A DNA stretch of 64,000 nt from Azoarcus sp. DD4 (GCF_006496635.1 NZ_CP022958.1:992001-1056000), one strand, 5' to 3'; counted from the first letter of the stretch, positions 27,329-35,550 are shown. Notes: generated by a model from the letters alone, not told the origin. Program-made: numbers and translations.

Positions 27329-27862
27329 ATGAAGCTCATCATTCTCGACCGCGACGGCGTCATCAATTACGACTCCGACCAGTTCATCAAGTCGCCGGAC
27401 GAATGGAAGCCCATCCCGGGCTCGCTGGAGGCGATCGCCAAGCTCAACCAGTGGGGCTGGCGGGTGGTGGTTGCGTCCAACCAGTCGGGCGTGGGCCGCG
27501 GACTCTTCGGCATGGATACGCTCAACGCCATCAACGACAAGATGGTGAAGAGCCTGGCCCAGGTCGGCGGCCGGCTCGACGCCATCTTCTTCTGCCCGCA
27601 CGCCGCCGATTCCACCTGTGACTGCCGCAAGCCCAAGCCCGGCCTGTTCCGGCAGATCGCCGAGCGCTTCAACGTCGATCTCACCGCGGTGCCGGCCGTG
27701 GGCGACAGCCTGCGCGACCTCCAGGCCGGCGTGGCGGTAGGCTGCCAGCCCTACCTGGTGCTGACAGGCAAGGGCCTGAAGACGCGCGAGGATCCGGCGC
27801 TGCCCGAACAAACCCTCGTCTATCCCGATCTGGCCTCCGTGGTCGCCGATCTCACCGCCTGA
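27329..27862 (+). CDS. gmhB: D-glycero-beta-D-manno-heptose 1,7-bisphosphate 7-phosphatase
   Basis: 177 aa HAD-superfamily phosphatase of the ADP-heptose (LPS inner core) pathway. Catalytic aspartates are D7 and D9 (LDRDG), motif II is ASNQSGVGRG, and motif III is KPKPG. A structural zinc site is formed by C89, H91, C97 and C99 (FCPH...CDC), the hallmark that separates GmhB from histidinol-phosphatases. It precedes plsC by 18 bp; both serve outer-membrane lipid or LPS synthesis. Confidence 0.94.
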   Translation: MKLIILDRDGVINYDSDQFIKSPDEWKPIPGSLEAIAKLNQWGWRVVVASNQSGVGRGLFGMDTLNAINDKMVKSLAQVGGRLDAIFFCPHAADSTCDCRKPKPGLFRQIAERFNVDLTAVPAVGDSLRDLQAGVAVGCQPYLVLTGKGLKTREDPALPEQTLVYPDLASVVADLTA

Positions 27863-27880
27863 AGCTGTCCGAGCGATACC

Positions 27881-28642
27881 GTGATCTTTCTGCGTTCCTT
27901 CCTGTTCGCCATCGTGCTCGCGGTGGTGACGCCGCCCTATGCCATCATCGGCATGCTGATGTTCCCGTTCTCGCCGCACCTGCGCCATCGCGTGATCACC
28001 TCGTGGGCGCCGCTGGTGATGTGGTTCGTGCGTCATCTGCTGGGCATCCGCTACCGCGTGGTCGGCGCCGAGAACATTCCCGCCGGGCCGGCGGTGATCC
28101 TCTCCAAGCACCAGTCCGCCTGGGAGACGATGGCACTGCAGGTGATCTTTCCGCCGCTGTGCTTCGTGCTCAAGCGCGAGTTGCTGAAGGTGCCGTTCTT
28201 CGGTTGGGGGCTGGCACAGATCCCGGGCATCGCGATCGACCGCGCCGCGGGCAAGGATGCGCTGGCGCAGGTGGTGGAGCAGGGGCGTGCCCGCCTGAAG
28301 GAAGGCTTCTGGGTGGTCGTGTTTCCGGAGGGAACGCGGGTGGCGCCGGGCACGACGCGCCGCTACAAGGTGGGCGGCACGTGGCTGGCCAAGCGCGCAG
28401 GGGTGCCGGTGGTGCCGGTGGCGCACAATGCCGGCGAGTTCTGGCGGCGCAACGCCTTCCTCAAGTATCCGGGCGAGATCGTTGTCAGCATCGGTCCGGT
28501 GATCGAGGTGAAGGGCGCCAAGGTGGAGCAGATCAACCGTCAGGCGGAGGAGTGGATCGAGGGCGAGATGCGTCGCCTGTTTCCCCACCACTACGCCGGC
28601 GGCGAAGGCGTGATCGTCGAGGACGAGCCCGCCGGGTCGTGA
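27881..28642 (+). CDS. plsC: 1-acyl-sn-glycerol-3-phosphate acyltransferase (PlsC family)
   Basis: 253 aa with an N-terminal membrane segment (about 4-32). Acyltransferase motif I is H77-QSAW-E82, so the usual HX4D has Glu in place of Asp, which is common in this subgroup. Motif III is VFPEGTR (147-153), and PVVPVAHNAGE resembles the fourth motif. The enzyme acylates lysophosphatidic acid to phosphatidic acid at the inner membrane, though related proteins acylate other lipids. The start is GTG 27881, giving MIFLRSFLFAIV. No strong Shine-Dalgarno is present; translation may depend on gmhB upstream. Confidence 0.88.
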   Translation: MIFLRSFLFAIVLAVVTPPYAIIGMLMFPFSPHLRHRVITSWAPLVMWFVRHLLGIRYRVVGAENIPAGPAVILSKHQSAWETMALQVIFPPLCFVLKRELLKVPFFGWGLAQIPGIAIDRAAGKDALAQVVEQGRARLKEGFWVVVFPEGTRVAPGTTRRYKVGGTWLAKRAGVPVVPVAHNAGEFWRRNAFLKYPGEIVVSIGPVIEVKGAKVEQINRQAEEWIEGEMRRLFPHHYAGGEGVIVEDEPAGS

Positions 28643-28667
28643 TGGGCCCCCACGTTCGCGCGGCGTG

Positions 28668-28742
28668 CTACACGGTGCCGACGCCGTAACGCACCGCGTA
28701 CTGCACGAGTTCGGCGTTGTTGCGCAGATCGAGTTTTCCAGG
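28668..28742 (-). pseudogene. C-terminal relic of a LuxR/NarL-type regulator
   Basis: Minus-strand codons ending in TAG (28670-28668) read GKLDLRNNAELVQYAVRYGV and three more residues. This is the last helix of a LuxR-type HTH domain (K-L-x-[VL]-x-[NS]-x-x-E-L-V-x-Y-A-[VI]-R-x-G). Nothing upstream continues the domain, so it is a truncated fragment of a response regulator gene. Together with the neighbouring plus-strand fragment it fills most of the gap between plsC and the phasin gene. Confidence 0.6.
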
Positions 28743-28743
28743 A

Positions 28744-28800
28744 TGCGGCTGCGAGGTGCTAACCGTCGAGGACGGCCGCTGGAAGCTGCTCGATCGATAG
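28744..28800 (+). pseudogene. Possible gene-end fragment
   Basis: Plus-strand codons ending in TAG at 28798-28800 read EVLTVEDGRWKLLDR, which looks like a real protein C-terminus and not random GC-rich translation. No start or upstream domain is present and no family is recognised. It abuts the LuxR relic head-on, as if two genes had been deleted down to their ends. Confidence 0.25.
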
Positions 28801-28801
28801 T

Positions 28802-28856
28802 GGCCCCGCCTGCGCGAGCAGAAAAACAAACGGCCCCGCGCAGGCGGGGCCGTTTT
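28802..28856. terminator. Bidirectional terminator between plsC and phaP
   Basis: GGCCCCGCCTGCGC (28802-28815) pairs perfectly with GCGCAGGCGGGGCC (28838-28851). In addition a compact CGGCCCCGC-GCAG-GCGGGGCCG hairpin (28831-28852) is followed by TTTT on the plus strand. On the minus strand the large hairpin can stop phasin transcripts. The nested repeats allow alternative folds for the two directions. Confidence 0.85.
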
Positions 28857-28890
28857 GCCTCACCCGGCCGAAGCCGGGAGCGGGTTCAGC

Positions 28891-29451
28891 TTAGGCAACC
28901 TTCTTGGAAGCAGCCTTGCTGGTGGTGGTGACAGCCTTGACGGTGGCGTTGGTCGCGGCAGCCACGTTGGCTTCGGCGATCTCGGCAACCTGCTTGGCGG
29001 CCTTGCTGACGCTGTCGTAGGCGCTGTTGGCGGCGGCGATGGCCGACTTGACAGCGGCGACGGCGACGTCGGAGCCGGCCGGGGCGGACTTGGCAGCCTT
29101 GTCGAGGGCGGTGGCGATGTTCTTGTTCAGCTCGGCAACCTGGGCTTCGAAGAGCTTGGAGATTTCTTCCTGGCTCTGGGAGGCGATCTCGTAGACGCTG
29201 CGGTTGTACGCAACGGCCTTCTCGATCAGCGGCTGGGCCAACGAGGTCTGCAGGCTGACGAATTCCTGGACGTCCTTGGCGGCGAACAGGGCCTTGGTGT
29301 TGGCGACGCCGTCTTCCAGCACCGAGCGGGCGGTGTTCAGGTTCAGCGCGGCCAGACGCTCGGCGTTGGCGAAAGCGGAGTTGGCCAGGGTCAAGAGGGT
29401 CTCGACATTGGCTTTTGCGGCGGAGGCGAATTGCTCAGGGGTAGCAGTCAT
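28891..29451 (-). CDS. phaP: Phasin (polyhydroxyalkanoate granule-associated protein)
   Basis: 186 aa, Ala/Lys-rich, almost entirely helical, no signal peptide. It begins TATPEQFASAAKANVETLLTLA and contains the phasin_2 pattern NAERLAALNLNTARSVLEDGVANTKALFAAKDVQEFVSLQ, ending in a low-complexity Ala/Lys/Thr tail. Phasins coat PHA granules and control their size and number. ATG 29451 has AGGAGA 6-7 nt upstream; a longer in-frame start 10 codons earlier is less likely. The gene stands alone between a strong promoter and a bidirectional terminator, which suits a highly expressed protein. Confidence 0.95.
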   Translation of the reverse strand: MTATPEQFASAAKANVETLLTLANSAFANAERLAALNLNTARSVLEDGVANTKALFAAKDVQEFVSLQTSLAQPLIEKAVAYNRSVYEIASQSQEEISKLFEAQVAELNKNIATALDKAAKSAPAGSDVAVAAVKSAIAAANSAYDSVSKAAKQVAEIAEANVAAATNATVKAVTTTSKAASKKVA

Positions 29452-29504
29452 GGTGATCTCCTTGGTAGGACGTCTATACATCGCGGCCTGGGGCCGACGC
29501 TGTG

Positions 29505-29521
29505 ATGTTGCATCGCAACAT
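29505..29521. promoter_or_regulatory. 17-bp palindrome at the phaP transcription start, candidate PhaR operator
   Basis: ATGTTGC-ATC-GCAACAT is a perfect 7+3+7 dyad beginning about 8 bp after the -10 box, that is over the predicted start site. Phasin genes are repressed by PhaR, which in Paracoccus binds TGC-N3-GCA-type sequences; this dyad contains TGC-N3-GCA. A binding protein at this place would block transcription. A second small dyad (GCATT-C-AATGC, 29597-29607) lies upstream of the -35. Confidence 0.6.
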
Positions 29522-29529
29522 TGAGGCTG

Positions 29530-29557
29530 ATTATAAGGTTGAAAACCCCACTGTCAA
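29530..29557 (-). promoter_or_regulatory. phaP promoter, near-consensus sigma-70
   Basis: On the minus strand TTGACA (29557-29552), 16-bp spacer, TATAAT (29535-29530): both hexamers match the consensus exactly. The leader to the phaP ATG is about 70 nt. Confidence 0.92.
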
Positions 29558-29810
29558 CCCCTTCTTTGTGCGTCGCACAATCCGGGGCGGATTATTGCAT
29601 TCAATGCCTTACGTCTGCCTGACAGACTTGCTCGGCAAGGACGCGATGCCGCGCAGCACCGTGCGATTTCCGCCGGCTGGCGGAAGCTGCCGGGAAGCTG
29701 CAGTGCCAAGAATGGCCTTGCGATGTTGCCGGGCGATGACGTCGCCGATGGAGAGGGGGGCGGAGCGGGAAGCGCATCCGTGTTGCCTGGCGGTTGCCGC
29801 ATCCAGGCGG

Positions 29811-29837
29811 CCGGGGCCGCCCGTGCGGCGGCCCCGG
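29811..29837 (-). terminator. Strong GC stem-loop after the enoyl-CoA hydratase gene
   Basis: Perfect 11-bp stem CCGGGGCCGCC / GGCGGCCCCGG with a 5-nt loop, 8 bp beyond the stop codon on the minus strand. No T-run follows, so termination may be partial. The remaining 250 bp towards phaP show only the small upstream dyad and no gene. Confidence 0.55.
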
Positions 29838-29845
29838 GGACTGGT

Positions 29846-30622
29846 TCAGTCGTGACGGAAATCGGGCTTGCGCTTCTCGACGAAGGCGGCCATGCCTTCC
29901 TTCTGGTCGTTGAGCGCGAAGGCCGAATGGAAGACGCGGCGTTCGAACAGCAGGCCTTCGTTGAGACTGCTTTCGAAGGCGCGGTTCACCGACTCCTTGA
30001 TCATCATCACCACCGGCAGCGAGAAGCCGGCAATGGTTTCGGCAGCGGCCAGGGTTTCGTCCAGCAGCTTGTCGGCTGGCACGACGCGCGACACCAGGCC
30101 AGCCCTTTCCGCCTCGGCGGCGTCCATGAAGCGGGCGGTGAGGCACATGTCCATCGCCTTGGCCTTGCCGACCGCGCGCGGCAGGCGCTGGGTGCCGCCG
30201 GCGCCCGGCAGGATGCCGAGCTTGACTTCGGGCTGGCCGAACCTGGCGGTATCGGCGGCGATGATGATGTCGCACATCATTGCCAGTTCGCAGCCACCGC
30301 CGAGGGCGAAGCCCGCCACCGCGGCGATGACCGGCTTGCGGCAGGTCTTGACGCGTTCCCAGTTGCGGGTGATGTAGTCGCCCTTGTAGGCGTCCATGTA
30401 CGAGAAACTGGCCATGGCGCCGATATCGGCGCCGGCGGCGAAAGCCTTTTCGGAGCCGGTGATGACGATGGCGCCGATGTTCTCGTCGGCCTCGTAGGCG
30501 TCGAGGGCCCGGCCGATTTCGTCGACCAGATTGTCGTTGAGGGCGTTGAGCGCTTTCGGCCGGTTCAGGGTGATGAGGCCGACGCGACCGCGCGTCTCGG
30601 TAAGGATGAGTTCGAAAGTCAT
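29846..30622 (-). CDS. Enoyl-CoA hydratase
   Basis: 258 aa crotonase-family enzyme adding water to trans-2-enoyl-CoA in fatty acid or aromatic degradation. Both catalytic glutamates are present: E112 (GGGCELAMMCDI) and E132 (FGQPEVKLGILPGAGGTQRL). The oxyanion-hole region AAGADIGAM is also intact. Length and sequence are close to the short-chain (FadB1/PaaF) type, so the true substrate could be crotonyl-CoA. It lies 29 bp downstream of lptA in the same direction, a place where lptB is usually found, so it may be read through from the LPS operon. Confidence 0.93.
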   Translation of the reverse strand: MTFELILTETRGRVGLITLNRPKALNALNDNLVDEIGRALDAYEADENIGAIVITGSEKAFAAGADIGAMASFSYMDAYKGDYITRNWERVKTCRKPVIAAVAGFALGGGCELAMMCDIIIAADTARFGQPEVKLGILPGAGGTQRLPRAVGKAKAMDMCLTARFMDAAEAERAGLVSRVVPADKLLDETLAAAETIAGFSLPVVMMIKESVNRAFESSLNEGLLFERRVFHSAFALNDQKEGMAAFVEKRKPDFRHD

Positions 30623-30651
30623 GCTATCTCCTGCGCTCTTGCGCGGTTTTC

Positions 30652-31224
30652 TCAGGGCTTGCCGTCGGTTGCGGCGCCCGCTTTGTTGTCACTTTTGGGC
30701 TGGATCACCGCACGCACGCGGCCATCACCGCTGGCTGCGGTGGGGGCGGCGCCGGGTGCGTTGGTGACGAGGTAGTTCTCGCTCATCGAGTCGTACTCGA
30801 TGAAGTGGCCCCGGACTTCGTCGCCGCCGCTGGTGACCTTGGCGCGGACGAAGAGCTTGGCTTTCTCGGTGCGGCTGTTGTACTCGATACGCTCGGCTTC
30901 GCCGTTCACGTATTCGTTGCTGCCTTCGCGCTTCTGGCGGAAGGTGGCCAGGCGCTGGCCGGCGGCAGTGGCAACCCCGTTCTGGAAACCACTGGCGTCC
31001 TGGGTGACGACGAGTTTGTCGCCCTTGATCACGAGCGTGCCCTGGGTGAGGACGACGTCGCCCTCGAAGATGTGCACCTTGTTGCGATCATCCACGGTGA
31101 CCTTGTTGGCCTCGATGTTGACCGGCTGGTCGCGATCGGCGCGTTCGGCCAGGGCGAGCGGGCTGACGACACAGAGCGCGAGCAAGACGGCGAACAACTG
31201 GGGGCGGGACGGATGGGTCTTCAT
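30652..31224 (-). CDS. lptA: LPS transport periplasmic protein LptA
   Basis: 190 aa with a signal peptide (about 1-26, cleavage near ALA-ER), then the OstA/LptA beta-jellyroll: DQPVNIEANKVTVDDRNKVHIFEGDVVLTQGTLVIKGDKLVV is the LptA signature. LptA forms the periplasmic bridge carrying LPS between LptC and LptDE. The ATG overlaps the lptC stop (ATGA), so they are translationally coupled. Confidence 0.95.
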   Translation of the reverse strand: MKTHPSRPQLFAVLLALCVVSPLALAERADRDQPVNIEANKVTVDDRNKVHIFEGDVVLTQGTLVIKGDKLVVTQDASGFQNGVATAAGQRLATFRQKREGSNEYVNGEAERIEYNSRTEKAKLFVRAKVTSGGDEVRGHFIEYDSMSENYLVTNAPGAAPTAASGDGRVRAVIQPKSDNKAGAATDGKP

Positions 31225-31799
31225 GAAGGATTCCCTTGGCGGCGGGGCAGGTGGACCCGGGCTTGACCGATGAGCTCCAGGGTGCCGAACAGGTTGTTGG
31301 CGCGCAGGCCGAGCGCCTGTGCGGTGTTGCGACCCTGGACGAGCGATACCGGTGACTGGCTTTCGGCGCGGTGGTCGTCGGGCCACAGGCTGAGGGTTTC
31401 GGTATCGAGGCTCAGATCCGAGCCGTTGCCGTCTCCTCCGCGGCGTACCCTGACGCTGCCGGAAAGATCCACGCGCTCACCGCCGGGCGAGACTTCGCCT
31501 TGGGCGGCGGTGATGCGGGTGGCGCGTCCCTCGGATGTCAGCACCAGCCGCGGCAGGGCGACGCGGGTGATGTCGCCCTGCGGGAAATGGGCGATGCGCT
31601 CGCTGTCGAGTTCGTAGCGCTGGCTGCCGTCGGCACCGAAGCCGACGATGCGGGCCTGCTCGGCGACGAAATCCGGACCGGTCTGCTGGCGCGCGACGGT
31701 GCTTGGCGCTTCGTCGCGGGAAACGCGTTCCAGCCAGACCGAGGCGCCGGCAAGGAGGGCGAGTGCGATTACCGGGTAGAGTCGATAGGCGGTCTGCAT
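31221..31799 (-). CDS. lptC: LPS export protein LptC
   Basis: 192 aa, one N-terminal membrane anchor (about 6-24) and a periplasmic OstA-like domain. Recognisable features are YELDSERIAHFPQGDITRVALPRL and SLVQGRNTAQALGLRANNLFGTLELIGQARVHL, typical of YrbK/LptC. It joins the LptBFG ATPase complex to LptA. The operon kdsD-kdsC-lptC-lptA is the usual proteobacterial order. Confidence 0.9.
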   Translation of the reverse strand: MQTAYRLYPVIALALLAGASVWLERVSRDEAPSTVARQQTGPDFVAEQARIVGFGADGSQRYELDSERIAHFPQGDITRVALPRLVLTSEGRATRITAAQGEVSPGGERVDLSGSVRVRRGGDGNGSDLSLDTETLSLWPDDHRAESQSPVSLVQGRNTAQALGLRANNLFGTLELIGQARVHLPRRQGNPS

Positions 31800-31811
31800 C
31801 GGAGGTCCGGC

Positions 31812-32333
31812 TCAGTCGAGGTAGCGTGCATGCATGGCATCGAGTACGCCGCGGCTTGCCAGCAGGAAGTCGCAGACCTCGCGCGCCGCACCGCGACCGC
31901 CTCCCAGGCTGGCGACGTAGCCGACATGCTCGCGCACGAAGGGATGACCGTCGGCTGGCGTGGCAGAGAAGCCGCAGGCGCGCAGGATGGGCAGGTCGAC
32001 CACGTCGTCGCCCATGTAGCCGGCGTCGCCACGGGCCAGGCCGCGACGGGCGAGGAGCGCGTCGAGGCAGGCGCGTTTGTCCTCGACGCCCATGTGCAGC
32101 TCGGAGATGCCGAGGTTGGCGGCGCGGAGTGCGAGCGCCTTGGAACTGCGGCCGCTGATGATGACGACCTCGATGCCGGCCTGCTGCAGCATCTTGAGAC
32201 CGTGGCCGTCGAGGCTGGAGAAGACCTTGATCTCTTCCCCTTGTGGGGTGAAGTAGAGATTGCCGTCGGTCAGGACGCCATCGACATCGAAACCCATCAG
32301 GCGTATGCGGGCGGCGGTTTCACGCATCGTCAT
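31812..32333 (-). CDS. kdsC: 3-deoxy-D-manno-octulosonate 8-phosphate phosphatase KdsC
   Basis: 173 aa HAD phosphatase without a cap domain (C0 type), producing Kdo for LPS. Catalytic D16 and D18 (GFDVDGVLTDG), motif II SGRSS, motif III lysine in MGVEDK, and GDDVVDLP are all present. The start ATG shares one base with the kdsD stop. Length typical (about 170-190). Confidence 0.95.
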   Translation of the reverse strand: MTMRETAARIRLMGFDVDGVLTDGNLYFTPQGEEIKVFSSLDGHGLKMLQQAGIEVVIISGRSSKALALRAANLGISELHMGVEDKRACLDALLARRGLARGDAGYMGDDVVDLPILRACGFSATPADGHPFVREHVGYVASLGGGRGAAREVCDFLLASRGVLDAMHARYLD

Positions 32334-33328
32334 CAGATCACCTTGGCGAGCATGAGGTCGTGGGTGGTGAGCGCGCCGGCGAGTCTGCCGTCGCCATCGA
32401 GCACCAGCAACTGGCTGATGCGCAGGCGTTCCATCATTTCGGCCGCTTCGACGGCGAGCGCATCGGGGCCGATGTGGCGCGGGTTCGCCGTCATGACCTC
32501 GGCAATGCGAGCACAGCGCACGTCGATGCCCTTCTCGAGCGTACGGCGAAGATCGCCGTCGGTGAAGATGCCGAGCGGTCTGTCGGCCGCATCAGCCACC
32601 ATCGTCATGCCCATGCCGCCGCGCGTCATGGCGAGCAGGGCTTCGCCGAGCGCGGCATCGCCGGCGACCACAGGCACCGCTCCGGCCGGGCGCATGACGT
32701 CGCTGACGTGGGTCAGCAGGCGGCGGCCGAGCGATCCGCCAGGGTGGGAGCGGGCGAAGTCGTCGGCGCCGAAGCCGCGCGCATCGAGCAGGGCTACCGC
32801 AAGCGCGTCGCTGAGCGCCAGCGCGGCGGTGGTGCTGGCAGTGGGGGCTAGGTTGAGCGGACAGGCTTCTTCGCTGACGGCGGCGTCCAGGTGGACATCG
32901 GCCTCGCGCGCCAGCGGCGAATCCGGCCGGCCGGTGAGCGCGATCAGGCGGGCGCCCTGGCGCTTGACCAGCGGCACGATCATCAGCAGCTCTTCGCTGG
33001 CGCCGGAATTCGACAGCGCGATCACCACGTCTTCGGGCGTGATCATGCCGAGGTCGCCGTGGGCAGCCTCGGCGGCGTGGACGAAGTAGGCGGGGGTGCC
33101 GGTGCTGGCAAGCGTGGCGGCGAATTTGCGGGCGATGTGGCCAGATTTGCCGATGCCGGTGACGATCACCCGGCCGCGCCTATCGAGAATGAGCTGGACG
33201 GCGCGCTCGAAGTCGGTGCCGATGCGCTCGGCGAGCGCCAGCACTGCAGCGGCTTCGATGCGGAGTACGCGTCGGGCCAGGTCGGCGACACGGGGCAGTG
33301 ACGGAGCGTCGGGCGCGATTGGGTCCAT
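32333..33328 (-). CDS. kdsD: Arabinose-5-phosphate isomerase KdsD
   Basis: 331 aa: an SIS domain (about 30-190; VIVTGIGKSGHIARKFAATLASTGTPAYFVHAAEAAHGDLGMI, SNSGASEEL) followed by two CBS domains (about 205-325). It converts ribulose-5-phosphate to arabinose-5-phosphate, the first step to Kdo. ATG 33328 (MDPIAPDAPSLP) gives the normal length; the frame continues upstream but into the promoter region shared with the antiporter gene. First gene of kdsD-kdsC-lptC-lptA. Confidence 0.94.
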   Translation of the reverse strand: MDPIAPDAPSLPRVADLARRVLRIEAAAVLALAERIGTDFERAVQLILDRRGRVIVTGIGKSGHIARKFAATLASTGTPAYFVHAAEAAHGDLGMITPEDVVIALSNSGASEELLMIVPLVKRQGARLIALTGRPDSPLAREADVHLDAAVSEEACPLNLAPTASTTAALALSDALAVALLDARGFGADDFARSHPGGSLGRRLLTHVSDVMRPAGAVPVVAGDAALGEALLAMTRGGMGMTMVADAADRPLGIFTDGDLRRTLEKGIDVRCARIAEVMTANPRHIGPDALAVEAAEMMERLRISQLLVLDGDGRLAGALTTHDLMLAKVI

Positions 33329-33476
33329 ACAGGCGGAGCGGTTACACTGGTGAAAACGCGGCAAAAAGCCTTCCTGCTGCTTTGCGGACCTGACGGACAG
33401 GGCCTGCCGGACAACGGGCCGCCGTGCTGCATCGCCGCATCGGCAGTCGGTAAGGCTGCTGGTGCCCGGTATCCGC

Positions 33477-33505
33477 TTCGGATGGCCGGCCCGCGATTGT
33501 ATAAC
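33477..33505 (+). promoter_or_regulatory. Candidate promoter of the CPA2 antiporter gene
   Basis: TTCGGA (33477-33482), 17-bp spacer, TATAAC (33500-33505), about 50 bp before the ATG. The spacer is ideal and the -10 good, but the -35 is weak. Confidence 0.5.
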
Positions 33506-33557
33506 AACTTGGGTGCCCTCCCGGGCCGCCCGGCGAGACAAGAGCCCGCCCCGCCAG

Positions 33558-35528
33558 ATGCTGAACACCCTCGATCTCGTCCTGCTCCTGCTGGCCGCCG
33601 CCGTCGTGCTGGTGGCCGTGCTGCGCAGCGTCAACCTGCCGCCGGTGCTGGGATATCTGCTGGTCGGGGCGATGGTCGGACCGCATGCCCTCAAGCTGGT
33701 GCCGGAATCCGAGGGCGCGCGTCACCTTGCCGAGTTCGGCGTGGTGTTCCTGATGTTCTCGATCGGTCTGGAATTCTCGCTGCCGCGCCTGTATGCGATG
33801 AAGCGCATCGTTTTTGGCCTTGGTTCCGCCCAGGTGCTCGGCAGTATCGCGTTGACGCTGCTGATCGGACGTACGACAGGACTCGGCTGGGTGGCCAGTT
33901 TCGCGCTCGGCGGCACGCTGGCCATGTCCTCGACCGCGATCCTGTCCAAGTTGCTCGCCGACCGTCTGGAGCTCGACAGCCGTCACGGGCGCGAGATCAT
34001 CGGCGTGCTGTTGTTCCAGGACATCGCGGTAGTGCCGCTGCTGATCCTGCTGCCCGCCTTGTCGCGCCCGGCCGAGGAACTGGCGGTGACGCTCGGCCTG
34101 GCCGCGCTCAAGGCAGCGGTGTTGCTGGCGCTGGTGCTGGTGTTCGGGCCGCGTCTCATGCGCTGGTGGTTCACCGTGGTGGCTCGGCGGCGCTCCGGCG
34201 AGCTCTTCATGCTCAATGTACTGTTGATCACGCTGGGGCTGGCCTGGCTGTCGGAACTGGTCGGGCTGTCGCTCGCACTCGGTGCCTTTCTCGCCGGCAT
34301 GCTGATCTCCGAGACCGAGTACCGCTACCAGGTGGAAGAGGACATCAAGCCCTTCCGCGACGTCCTGCTCGGGCTCTTTTTCGTTACCGTAGGCATGTTC
34401 CTCGATGTCAAGACCATCGTCTGGAACCTGCCGGCGGTGATAGGCATGGTGCTGGCGCTACTGGTGTGCAAATTCGCGATCGTGTTCGCGGCTTCGCGTG
34501 CCTTCGGTTCGCCACCGGGGACCGCGATGCGCTCGGGCCTGTGGCTGTGCGCCGGCGGCGAATTCGGCTTCGTGCTGCTGTCGGAGATCGTCGGTCTGAA
34601 GTTGATGCCGGCAGGACTGATCCAGGTGACGGTCGCCGCCCTGGTCCTGTCCATGCTGCTGGCGCCGCTGATCGTGCAGGTGAGCGACAAGCTGGTGATG
34701 CGCTTCGTTGCGTCCGAGTGGTTGCTGCGGTCGATGGAGCTGACGCGGGTGGCGGCGCAGTCGCTCAATACCGACAAGCACATCATCGTTTGCGGCTACG
34801 GCCGCAGCGGCCAGTACATGGCGCGTTTTCTCGAGCAGGAAAACGTCAGCTACGTCGCGCTGGACCTCGATCCGGAACGGGTGCGCGAGGCGGGCGCTGC
34901 CGGCGATACGGTGGTCTACGGCGACGCCGCCCGCCGCGAGACGCTGATGGCCGCCGGCATCATGCGGGCGAGTGCGCTGGTGATTTCGTTCGCCGAGGTC
35001 GAGGCGGCGCTACGCGTGATGCACCATGCCCATGCCTTGCGACCTGGCTTGCCTATCGTGGTGCGGGCGGCCGACGAAGCCGACATGGAGAAGCTGTCGC
35101 TTGGCGGCGCGGCAGAGGTGGTGCCTGAGGCCTTCGAAGGCAGCATCATGCTGGCTTCCCATGCGCTGGCCTTGATCGGTGTTCCGCTCAGTCGGGTGGT
35201 CAAGCGCATCCGCGATATCCGCAATCAGCGCTATGCCCTGATGCGTGGCTTCTTCCATGGCGCGACGGACGTCGGCGAGGCCATGGACAGCAGCCAGGCG
35301 CGGCTGCATTCGGTGACGGTGCCGTCGGCCGCAGCTTCGATTGGCCACACCATAGGCGAGCTTGGGCTCGACGAGTTCGGCGTCGGCGTGTCGGCGGTAC
35401 GTCGGCACGGCATCCGCGGGCTGTCGCCGGGCCCGGAGACGCGCATCCACGAAGGCGATGTCGTCGTGCTGCTCGGCCTGCCGCAGGGGCTGGAGCTGGC
35501 CGAACAACGCTTGCTCAAGGGCGGGTGA
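33558..35528 (+). CDS. CPA2 family monovalent cation:proton antiporter with RCK domain
   Basis: 656 aa. The first about 390 residues form 11-13 membrane segments of the Kef/YbaL type (LPPVLGYLLVGAMVGPHALKLV, FLMFSIGLEFSLPRL, GGTLAMSSTAILSKLL). Then a TrkA-N domain with the nucleotide-binding IIVCGYGRSGQYMARFLE (about 412-530), and a TrkA-C domain at the end (about 570-650). It probably exports K+ or Na+ in exchange for protons under control of NAD(H) or another ligand at the RCK domain. ATG 33558 begins MLNTLDLVLLLLAAAV directly at the first helix. It is convergent with the pilus operon, 22 bp apart, with no visible terminator. Confidence 0.9.
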   Translation: MLNTLDLVLLLLAAAVVLVAVLRSVNLPPVLGYLLVGAMVGPHALKLVPESEGARHLAEFGVVFLMFSIGLEFSLPRLYAMKRIVFGLGSAQVLGSIALTLLIGRTTGLGWVASFALGGTLAMSSTAILSKLLADRLELDSRHGREIIGVLLFQDIAVVPLLILLPALSRPAEELAVTLGLAALKAAVLLALVLVFGPRLMRWWFTVVARRRSGELFMLNVLLITLGLAWLSELVGLSLALGAFLAGMLISETEYRYQVEEDIKPFRDVLLGLFFVTVGMFLDVKTIVWNLPAVIGMVLALLVCKFAIVFAASRAFGSPPGTAMRSGLWLCAGGEFGFVLLSEIVGLKLMPAGLIQVTVAALVLSMLLAPLIVQVSDKLVMRFVASEWLLRSMELTRVAAQSLNTDKHIIVCGYGRSGQYMARFLEQENVSYVALDLDPERVREAGAAGDTVVYGDAARRETLMAAGIMRASALVISFAEVEAALRVMHHAHALRPGLPIVVRAADEADMEKLSLGGAAEVVPEAFEGSIMLASHALALIGVPLSRVVKRIRDIRNQRYALMRGFFHGATDVGEAMDSSQARLHSVTVPSAAASIGHTIGELGLDEFGVGVSAVRRHGIRGLSPGPETRIHEGDVVVLLGLPQGLELAEQRLLKGG

Positions 35529-35550
35529 GCGGACGACATGTCGGCTTTGG

